64,000 nt of DNA, taken from Baekduia alba. GTDB lineage: Bacteria > Actinomycetota > Thermoleophilia > Solirubrobacterales > Solirubrobacteraceae. Each line of letters opens with the position of its first letter. The stretch's first letter is position 1. The notes under the pieces were generated by a model. The model was not told the DNA's origin, did not search any database, and saw nothing but the letters and a program-made list of their open reading frames with translations. Positions 58,116-64,000 of this stretch are shown here, piece after piece. Location of the stretch: NCBI RefSeq assembly GCF_028416635.1, contig NZ_CP114013.1:2666001-2730000 (forward strand), written 5' to 3'. The position numbers were made by a program, and so were the translations under genes.

Positions 58116-59815
58116 AGCGCGGACAGGTCCTGATCCTCGCGTTCGCCGCGGTCGCGATCGCGGTCCTCGCCCTGATCGGCAGCAGCGGCGGCAAGGACGA
58201 CAACAAGAGCGCGTCCACGCAGACCACCGCCACCGGCCCGGTGCAGCGCGCGCCCGACGGCGCCGTGGTCGTCTCCTTCGCCTACTCGCCCGAGAAGGAC
58301 GCCCTGCTCAAGCCGCTGATCGCGCGCTTCAACGCCTCGGGCGCGCAGGTCGACGGCAAGCGGGTCTTCGTCCAGGGCACGAGCGTCGCCTCGGGCGACA
58401 GCGAGCTGGCGATCGCCAAGGGCCGCTCCAAGCCGGTCGCGTGGTCGCCGGCGTCGTCGCTGTGGGGCCGGCTGCTGAACTTCGAGGCCGACCGCTCCTA
58501 CGTCGCCGACGAGAACCCGTCGCTGGTGCGCACGCCATTGGTCATCGCGATGTGGGAGCCGATGGCGCGCGCGCTCGGCTGGCCCAAGAAGCAGCTCGGC
58601 TTCGCCGACATCCTGCGGCTGGCGCGCTCCGGCGCCGGCTGGGGCGCCTACGGCCACCCGGAGTTCGGCGACTTCAAGCTCGTCCACACCAACCCGGACT
58701 TCTCGACGGCCGGGCTGTCGAGCGTCGTGGCCGAGTACTACTCGGCGACGGGCAAGAAGGAGGGGCTGGTCGAGTCCGACCTCCCGGCCGCGCGCGCCAA
58801 GGTCAAGGCCATCGAGTCCTCGATCGTCCACTACGGCGACACCACGCTGTTCATCGAGGACCAGCTCAAGAAGGAGGGCCCGGGCTACGCGTCGGCGGTC
58901 GCGCTGGAGGAGGCGACGCTCGTCGACTTCAACCAGCACCGCGGCTCGCAGGGCAAGTTGGTGGCCATCTACCCGCGCGAGGGGACGTTCTACAGCGACG
59001 ACCCCTACATCACGCTCGACGCGCCGTGGGTGAGCGCCGCGCAGAAGCAGGGCTCGGCCGCCTTCCAGAAGTTCCTGACCGGTGCGCTGACGCCGGCGGC
59101 GGTCGCCCGCTACGGCTTCCGGCCCGGCGACGTCGACGCCAAGCCGGTCGCCCCGCTGGACGCGTCCAACGGCGTGGATCCCGACCAGCCCAAGCGCGTG
59201 CTCGGCCTGCCCGAGCCGCGCGTGCTCGCCGCGCTGAAGAAGGTCTGGCGCGAGGACCGCAAGCCGGCCAACGTCCTGCTGGTGCTCGACACGTCGGGCT
59301 CGATGGTCCAGGAGCAGCGCCTCGCCCGCGCCAAGCAGGGGCTGGAGAGCTTCCTGGCGCAGGTCCAGCCGCAGGACCGCATCGGGCTGACCGCGTTCTC
59401 GGACGAGATCCGCCCGCTGGTCCCGCTCGGGCCGTTGAACGACAACAAGGCGAAGCTGCGCCAGGCCGTGGCCGGCGTCAACGCGTCGGGCGGGACCAAG
59501 ATCTACGACGTCGCCGCCGCCGCGGTCGACGACGTCGCGCGCGTCGCCGACAAGAGCCGGATCAACGCGGTGGTGCTGCTGACCGACGGCGAGGACACCG
59601 ACAGCGACCGGACCGCCGAGGACGTCATCGCCCGCCTGCGGGCCCAGGGCGACTCGTCGCGCCGCGTGCGCGTGTTCACCATCGCCTACTCGGCCGGCGC
59701 CGCCGGCGCGGCGCAGACGCTGGCCAAGATCGCCGACGCGTCCGGCGGCAAGTCCTACGAGGGCACGACCTCCGACATCGAGTCGGTCTACCGCTCGATC
59801 TCGAGCTTCTTCTAG
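58112..59815 (+). CDS. Membrane-anchored solute-binding protein fused to a VWA domain
   Basis: 567 residues. An N-terminal membrane helix (about 5-23) is followed by a periplasmic-binding-protein-like region (about 50-345: VVSFAYSPEKDALLKPLIARF, VAWSPASSLWGRLLNFE, PLVIAMWEPMARALGWP) of the SBP_bac_11 type, and then a von Willebrand A domain (about 385-567) with a complete MIDAS start DTSGSM at 393-398 and LLTDGEDTDSD. It would sit outside the membrane, binding a ligand and, through a metal, another protein. Coupled to the S4 gene before it; the last gene of the operon starts on its stop codon. Confidence 0.85.
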   Translation: MKRGQVLILAFAAVAIAVLALIGSSGGKDDNKSASTQTTATGPVQRAPDGAVVVSFAYSPEKDALLKPLIARFNASGAQVDGKRVFVQGTSVASGDSELAIAKGRSKPVAWSPASSLWGRLLNFEADRSYVADENPSLVRTPLVIAMWEPMARALGWPKKQLGFADILRLARSGAGWGAYGHPEFGDFKLVHTNPDFSTAGLSSVVAEYYSATGKKEGLVESDLPAARAKVKAIESSIVHYGDTTLFIEDQLKKEGPGYASAVALEEATLVDFNQHRGSQGKLVAIYPREGTFYSDDPYITLDAPWVSAAQKQGSAAFQKFLTGALTPAAVARYGFRPGDVDAKPVAPLDASNGVDPDQPKRVLGLPEPRVLAALKKVWREDRKPANVLLVLDTSGSMVQEQRLARAKQGLESFLAQVQPQDRIGLTAFSDEIRPLVPLGPLNDNKAKLRQAVAGVNASGGTKIYDVAAAAVDDVARVADKSRINAVVLLTDGEDTDSDRTAEDVIARLRAQGDSSRRVRVFTIAYSAGAAGAAQTLAKIADASGGKSYEGTTSDIESVYRSISSFF

Positions 59816-60591
59816 TGGCCGGCCAGCATCCCGACCGGCCGCCGACGCGCGAGGAGCTCGCGGCGGCCCTGGCGGTCAACGCCGCGGCCAAGCCCTTCAA
59901 CATCGCCGTGCTGCTGGTGGTCTTCGGCGCGGGCGTCGCGCTCGGCGCTCCGCTGCCGCTGGCATTCGTGCTCGCCCTGGTCGTCTACGCGGCGGCCGCC
60001 GCGCGGACGATGTTCGACGGCGAGGAGGCCGACCGCGTGGCCGCGGCGCGCAAGGCCGACCGCAAGGCCGCCGTCGCGCGCGGCCGCGCCGCGCTGGACC
60101 CGGCGACGCTGGCGCCGCCGATCGCGCGGCGCCTCGCCGAGGCGCGCGCGACCGAGGCCCGCATCAAGGACGCGATCGAGCGCGCCGAGCTGCCATTCGC
60201 CGAGGTCAGCGACGAGGTCGACGGGCTCGTGGCGCTGATGGAGCAGTCCGCGCGGCGGGCGCAGCTGCTGCAGGAGGTCCTGGACGAGACGCCGCCCTCC
60301 GCGATCGAGCGGCGCCTGGCCGAGCTCGAAGGCTCCGGCAAGGCCGAGCTGATCGACGCGCTCCAGCAGCAGCTGAAGGTGCTGCGGCGCTGCGAGGCCC
60401 AGCTCGCCCGCTTCTACGACGAGATGGAGCGGCTGGTCGTCGAGCTCGACACGGTCCGCGGCACGCTGGTCAGCGTGTCGGCCTCCACCGACACCGCCAA
60501 CCAGGAGCGCCTCGCCGCCGACGTCCGCGGCCTGCGCGACGAGCTGGTCGCGGTGTCGTCGGGGATGAGCGAGGCCTACGAGCAGGCCTAG
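59815..60591 (+). CDS. Membrane protein with long coiled coil
   Basis: 258 residues. Two adjacent hydrophobic segments (about 28-46 FNIAVLLVVFGAGVALG; 48-64 LPLAFVLALVVYAAAAA) form a hairpin in the membrane. The remainder is charged and helical, with heptad-like spacing (AEARATEARIKDAIERAELP; LQQQLKVLRRCEAQLARFYD; ERLAADVRGLRDELVAV). The layout recalls XpaC/TelA-associated membrane proteins but no signature is decisive. The GTG overlaps the VWA gene's TAG. Likely a cytoplasmic scaffold for the VWA protein across the membrane. Confidence 0.68.
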   Translation: MAGQHPDRPPTREELAAALAVNAAAKPFNIAVLLVVFGAGVALGAPLPLAFVLALVVYAAAAARTMFDGEEADRVAAARKADRKAAVARGRAALDPATLAPPIARRLAEARATEARIKDAIERAELPFAEVSDEVDGLVALMEQSARRAQLLQEVLDETPPSAIERRLAELEGSGKAELIDALQQQLKVLRRCEAQLARFYDEMERLVVELDTVRGTLVSVSASTDTANQERLAADVRGLRDELVAVSSGMSEAYEQA

Positions 60592-60605
60592 AGCGGCGGG
60601 AAGGC

Positions 60606-60833
60606 GTGCGTGATCCCGTGGTCGCCGAAGGGGTCGAGCCGGCGCAGTTGGCGCCCTACGCCACCGGCATCGGCGCGATGCTCCCCGAGATGATCGGCCG
60701 CTTCGCGCAGCAGATCGCCGCCGGCGAGTTCCCCGGCGACCGGTCGACCGTCGCGTCGTCGCGGTCGTCGATCGACGGCCTCGCCCACCTGTCGACGTCG
60801 CTGCGTCGCGCCGACGGCTCCGACCCCCGCTAG
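60606..60833 (+). pseudogene. C-terminal remnant of an imine-reductase-like NAD(P)-dependent oxidoreductase
   Basis: 75 residues: GVEPAQLAPYATGIGAMLPE, FAQQIAAGEFPGDRSTVASS and a final helix. These match the C-terminal helical dimerisation domain of imine reductase/reductive-aminase-type enzymes. The Rossmann half and most of the enzyme are missing, so this is a truncated copy with a chance GTG at its front. Its stop overlaps the stop of the convergent SDR gene. Confidence 0.55.
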
Positions 60834-61657
60834 TCGCCCTGGGCCAGCTCGGCGACCGGCTGCCAGGCGCGCCAGGTCTCCAGCCGCGAGGCGTAGTCGG
60901 CCTCGGCGATGCCCAGCGGCGCCCTGCCGAAGAAGCAGCGCAGCGGCGGCTCGTCGGCGTCGACGACCTTCAGCACGGCGGCGGCCGACGCGGTCGGGTC
61001 GCCCGCGGCGGCGGCGCCGCGCGCACGGCGCTCGTTCGACGCCGCGTGCGCGGCGGCGTAGGCCTCCAGCGGCTCGGCGCGCTTGGCCGACGCCCCGCCC
61101 CAGTCGGTCGAGAAGCCGCCCGGCTCGATCAGCGTGACGTGGATGCCGAAGTCGGCGACCTCCTGGGCCAGCGCCTGGCTGAAGCCCTCCAGCGCCCACT
61201 TCGACGCGTGGTAGGCGCCGATGCCGTTGAACGCCGAGATGCCGCCGATCGACGACACCTGCAGGAAGTGGCCTGAGCCCTGCTCCCGCAGGAACGGCAG
61301 CGCGGCCTGCGTCACCCACAGCGCGCCGAACAGGTTCGTCTCCATCTGGTCGCGGAGCTCCTGCTCGGACAGCTCCTCGATCATCCCGAACTGGCCGTAG
61401 CCGGCGTTGTTGACGACGACGTCGAGGCGCCCGAAGCGGTCGTGCGCCGCGGCGACCGCGGCGAACGCCGCCTCGCGGTCGGTCACGTCGAGCTCGATCG
61501 GCTGGACGGCGTCGCCGAACCGCTCGACGAGATCGTCCATCGTGCGGAGGTCGCGTGCCGTCCCGGCGACCCGATCCCCGCGCTCCAGGGCCGCGATCGC
61601 CCACTCGCGACCGAACCCGCGCGACGTCCCGGTGATGAACCACGTCTTCGATGCCAT
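60830..61657 (-). CDS. Short-chain dehydrogenase/reductase
   Basis: 275-residue classical SDR: cofactor motif TWFITGTSRGFGREWA (TGxxxGxG), NNAGYGQFG, Ser in FLQVSSIGGISA, and the Tyr-Lys pair in GAYHASKWALEGFSQAL. The Arg after the glycine motif (DLRTMDD region) hints at NADP. The substrate is unknown. TAGCCT lies 7 nt before the ATG, a perfect leaderless pattern. Confidence 0.9.
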   Translation of the reverse strand: MASKTWFITGTSRGFGREWAIAALERGDRVAGTARDLRTMDDLVERFGDAVQPIELDVTDREAAFAAVAAAHDRFGRLDVVVNNAGYGQFGMIEELSEQELRDQMETNLFGALWVTQAALPFLREQGSGHFLQVSSIGGISAFNGIGAYHASKWALEGFSQALAQEVADFGIHVTLIEPGGFSTDWGGASAKRAEPLEAYAAAHAASNERRARGAAAAGDPTASAAAVLKVVDADEPPLRCFFGRAPLGIAEADYASRLETWRAWQPVAELAQGD

Positions 61658-61664
61658 GCGGTCC

Positions 61665-61670
61665 AGGCTA
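61665..61670 (-). promoter_or_regulatory. Candidate -10 of the SDR gene
   Basis: TAGCCT on the minus strand, 7 nt before the ATG. Confidence 0.5.
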
Positions 61671-61701
61671 GCCGCGGGTGGTCGCGGCGCCGCGCCTGGA
61701 C

Positions 61702-61707
61702 TAGGCT
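61702..61707 (+). promoter_or_regulatory. Candidate -10 of the STAS gene
   Basis: TAGGCT, giving a leader of about 20 nt that carries AAGGAGAG before the ATG. Confidence 0.4.
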
Positions 61708-61732
61708 CGCCGTCAGGACAAGGAGAGCGCGC

Positions 61733-62056
61733 ATGTTCGACGTCCAGCTGCACTACATCGGCGACACCGACGTCGTCGCACCCGTCGGGGAGCTCGACCT
61801 GGCGACCGCCCATCGGCTCGCCGCCGCGCTCGCCGCCGCGTCCGAGCGCGGCGCGCCGCGCGTCGTCCTGGACCTGCGCCGCCTCACGTTCGTCGACTCC
61901 TCCGGCATCAGCGTCATCGTGAAGTTCAAGCGCCACTTCGCGGGCGAGGGCATCCGCTTCGGCGTCGTCAAGGGCGACGACACGGTCCAGCGCGCGCTCG
62001 CGCTGTCGCACGTCGAGGCGCTGCTGCCGTGGACCGCGCCGCCGCCGGCGGCCTAG
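61733..62056 (+). CDS. STAS-domain anti-anti-sigma factor-like protein
   Basis: 107 residues of STAS fold: VAPVGELDLATAHRLAAALA and VVLDLRRLTFVDSSGISVIV, the latter with the DSSG motif whose Ser is phosphorylated by anti-sigma kinases in SpoIIAA/RsbV proteins. FKRHFAGEGIRFGVVKGDD and a C-terminal helix complete the domain. No RsbW-type kinase or sigma-B gene is nearby. AAGGAG lies 8-9 nt before the ATG. Confidence 0.88.
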   Translation: MFDVQLHYIGDTDVVAPVGELDLATAHRLAAALAAASERGAPRVVLDLRRLTFVDSSGISVIVKFKRHFAGEGIRFGVVKGDDTVQRALALSHVEALLPWTAPPPAA

Positions 62057-63177
62057 CCCGGGTCCGCGTTGCCGGCCGTGAACGTGTCGCAGGCGGCCGG
62101 GGTGCCGGACCGGCGGCCGACGTCGAGCCAGTGGACGCGCTGCGCCGAGGAGCCGTGGGTCCAGGTCTCGGGCGCGAGGTCGGCGCCGGCCTGATTGCGC
62201 TGGAAGTCGTCGCCGACGACCGTCGCGGCGCCGACGATGTCGGCGATGTCGGCCTGTGTGAGGGCGCCGACGCCTTCCAGCTCGTGGAGCCAGACGCCGG
62301 CGTAGCAGTCGGCCTGGAGCTCGAGCGCGACCGAGCGGCGGTTGGCGCCGGCCGGGTCGGAGGCGTCGAGCCGCGCGATCCGGTCGTGGAGGCCGACCAG
62401 CGCCTGGACGTGGTGGCCCATCTCGTGCGCGGTCACGTAGGCGGCCGCGAAGCCGCTGCGCAGGTCGTAGGCCCGGCTCAAGGCCTCGAAGAAGTCCGTG
62501 TTGAGGTACACCCCGTGGGCGGGCGGGCAGTAGAACGGCCCGGTGCTGGCGGTCTGGACGCCGCACGGCGTGTGGATCTGGGTGTGGAAGAAGACGAGGT
62601 GCGCCGGCTCGTAGCGCGCGCCGGCGCCCGCGAACTGGCGCTGCCACATCTCCTGGGCCGAGTCGAAGGCCTGGCGCAGGAACTCCGCGCTGGCCGCCGT
62701 GGCCCCCGCGGTCGACGGGTCTGGCGCCGCGCCGGTCACCGGCAGGCGCATCTTGCGGACCGCCGGGCTCTCCAGCGTGGCGTCCGGCGCGGTCGCCGCC
62801 TGGCTGCCCGAGGACTCCGCGACGAAGCGCGCGACCGCCTGGGCGTCCTCGCCGGCCACGATGCCGCGCGGCATGATCTTCGAGCCGAAGCCGCCGTTGC
62901 GGATCGCGAACAGGACGTCGTCCTCGCTGACCTTGCGGTGGTCGAAGTTCACGCCGTCGGTGCGCTCGCTGCGGTGCACGTCGGTCGCCGACCCGCGCGC
63001 GCCCGCCGCGGCGAGCGTGTGGCAGCCCGCGCAGCGCGCCACGAACAGCTCCTTGCCGGTCGCCGCCTGCTGCTGGGTGGACGTGGTGTCGTCGCCGTCC
63101 GACCCGCACGCGGTCGCGCCGGCCAGCGCCGCGACGAGCGCCGCGGCGACCCCGGCCTGTCGGATGCCGGCGCGCAC
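62053..63177 (-). CDS. c-type cytochrome fused to a YpfJ-type zinc metallopeptidase
   Basis: 374 residues. The N-terminus is a probable lipoprotein signal with the lipid Cys at 24 (AGATACGS). About 38-120 is a monohaem cytochrome c domain: CAGCH at 49-53 and a likely axial Met102 (SKIMPRG). After a linker, about 155-365 is a neutral zinc metallopeptidase: FFHTQIHTPCGVQTASTG, PFYCPPAHGVYLNTDFFEAL, zinc motif HEMGHH at 251-256, and ELQADCYAGVW with the third-ligand acid. Both active sites look complete. The GTG start follows the AbgT stop directly (TAGGTG), so the two are probably co-expressed. Confidence 0.85.
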   Translation of the reverse strand: MRAGIRQAGVAAALVAALAGATACGSDGDDTTSTQQQAATGKELFVARCAGCHTLAAAGARGSATDVHRSERTDGVNFDHRKVSEDDVLFAIRNGGFGSKIMPRGIVAGEDAQAVARFVAESSGSQAATAPDATLESPAVRKMRLPVTGAAPDPSTAGATAASAEFLRQAFDSAQEMWQRQFAGAGARYEPAHLVFFHTQIHTPCGVQTASTGPFYCPPAHGVYLNTDFFEALSRAYDLRSGFAAAYVTAHEMGHHVQALVGLHDRIARLDASDPAGANRRSVALELQADCYAGVWLHELEGVGALTQADIADIVGAATVVGDDFQRNQAGADLAPETWTHGSSAQRVHWLDVGRRSGTPAACDTFTAGNADPG

Positions 63178-64000
63178 CTAGCTCACCGGCGCACCCGGGC
63201 CGAGCGGGATCCCGAGCAGGTACCAGGCCAGGAAGAACAGCGTCCAGAGGATCGACAGCGCGATGACGTAGGGCAGCATCATCGACACGACCGTGCCGAT
63301 GCCGCTGTTCTTGTCATAGCGCTTGGTGAACACCACGATGAGCGGGAAGTAGGCCATCAGCGGCGTGACGACGTTGGTGGGCGCGTCGCCGACGCGGTAG
63401 GCGGCCAGGACCGTCTGCGGCGGCACGCCGAGGCGTAGGAACAGCGGGATGAAGATCGGCGCCAGCAGCGCCCACTTGGCGATCGCCGCCGGGATGATGA
63501 AGTTGATGATCGCGCTGATGATCACCACGCCGAGCAGCAGCCACACCGCCCCGACGTCGATGTGCTCCAGGACGTCGCCGAGCTTCACCGCCGCGACGTC
63601 GGGCATCTTGGAGAAGTTGAAGCAGGCGATGAACTGCGCGATGAGCAGGAACAGGAACAGCAGCGCGGCGAGCCCGGCCCACGACTTCGTGATCGTCGCC
63701 AGGACCTGGTCCTTGGTCGTCAGCGTCCCGGCGCCGCGGCCGTAGCAGAGGCCCGCGACCAAGAACACGAACATGATGATCACGATCAGGCTGTCCATGA
63801 ACGGCGAGTCGCCGATCACCTTGTCGGTCACCGGGTCGCGCAGCGGCGCGCCCGGCGGCGCGGTGAGCAGGACGATGAACGCGATCGCCGCCAGCGTGCC
63901 CCACCCGGCCCAGGCCAGCCCGCGCGACTCGGCCTCCGGCGCGACCTCGGCCACCGCCGGCTCGACCTCGCCGTCGCCGCCCGCGGTCGGGGCCAGCGCC
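63178..64000 (-). CDS. AbgT-family transporter (5' end outside window)
   Basis: 274 codons of the 3' part are visible and the frame stays open to the window edge. At least six hydrophobic segments are seen, with AbgT-like blocks: DSLIVIIMFVFLVAGLCYG, FIACFNFSKMPDVAAV, IISAIINFIIPAAIAKWALL, RVGDAPTNVVTPLMAYFPLI and MMLPYVIALSILWTLFFLAW. AbgT proteins import p-aminobenzoyl-glutamate or export antimetabolites such as sulfonamides. The hydrophilic segment near 63900-63960 belongs to a cytoplasmic loop. It immediately precedes the cytochrome-peptidase gene. Confidence 0.88.
   Translation of the reverse strand, partial: ALAPTAGGDGEVEPAVAEVAPEAESRGLAWAGWGTLAAIAFIVLLTAPPGAPLRDPVTDKVIGDSPFMDSLIVIIMFVFLVAGLCYGRGAGTLTTKDQVLATITKSWAGLAALLFLFLLIAQFIACFNFSKMPDVAAVKLGDVLEHIDVGAVWLLLGVVIISAIINFIIPAAIAKWALLAPIFIPLFLRLGVPPQTVLAAYRVGDAPTNVVTPLMAYFPLIVVFTKRYDKNSGIGTVVSMMLPYVIALSILWTLFFLAWYLLGIPLGPGAPVS

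Overview
The window comes from a very GC-rich actinobacterium, most likely of the class Thermoleophilia (Solirubrobacterales, the Conexibacter/Solirubrobacter/Baekduia kind). This is inferred from the strong G/C bias at third codon positions, many GTG and TTG starts, an F420-type luciferase-like oxidoreductase and a PPOX protein, an RsiG-type anti-sigma protein, an actinobacterial FHA-MerR pair, a c-di-AMP riboswitch in front of a cell-wall gene, and secreted proteins of the type common in that order. It is a chromosomal core region: no transposase, integrase, phage gene, CRISPR array, tRNA or rRNA is visible.

Bases 1-13,020 hold a long plus-strand block. It starts inside rpsB and runs tsf-pyrH-frr-uppS-cdsA, is interrupted by a degenerate ADP-ribosylglycohydrolase-like gene and a three-gene hydantoin/dihydropyrimidine operon, and resumes with dxr-rseP and a long-chain acyl-CoA ligase. 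ispG lies further on (17.7 kb). Between them is a minus-strand set (HugZ-like protein, GAF-GGDEF diguanylate cyclase, FMN-dependent hydroxy-acid oxidase, methyltransferase). 19.0-22.5 kb holds an ABC exporter pair and an HxlR-controlled redox pair. 22.5-28.9 kb holds a secreted glycosidase-like protein, superoxide dismutase, an RTX-like secreted protein, proS and a CDP-alcohol phosphatidyltransferase.

28.9-31.7 kb is a regulatory cluster: an RsiG-like protein with a near-complete c-di-GMP motif, a zinc-ribbon FHA protein, an FtsR-like MerR regulator, and apt. apt is preceded by four 56-bp tandem repeats that copy its own 5' end and create a chain of mini-ORFs with 4-nt stop/start overlaps. 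31.8-38.2 kb holds a membrane fusion of a sigma-region-4-like helix-turn-helix with an anti-sigma-like segment and an RskA-like domain, a hotdog thioesterase, a decayed secreted-protein gene, a wax-ester synthase, an ECF sigma factor, an amidohydrolase, and a c-di-AMP riboswitch leading into a frameshifted RlpA-like gene. 38.3-49.6 kb contains mostly single genes with their own promoters (dinB, hydrolases, thioredoxin-TPR, an orphan DppB-type permease, thioesterase, GNAT-aminotransferase pair, response regulator, secreted subtilase, pdxH).

49.5-64.0 kb holds the least ordinary proteins: a histidine kinase fused to an ASCH domain, two secreted proteins, a DEAD-box helicase with a structured leader, a tightly coupled operon (GlsB-like membrane protein, S4 RNA-binding protein, solute-binding/VWA protein, membrane coiled-coil protein), an SDR beside a remnant of an imine-reductase-like gene, a STAS protein, and a c-type cytochrome fused to a YpfJ-type zinc peptidase directly downstream of an AbgT transporter that runs off the window.

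A theme across the window is leaderless transcription: about sixteen genes lack a Shine-Dalgarno site and instead have a TANNNT hexamer 6-8 nt before the start codon, so the transcript would begin at or next to the start. Genes with clear Shine-Dalgarno sites tend to have longer leaders or lie inside operons. Protein functions are assigned from motifs read by eye; no database search was possible.
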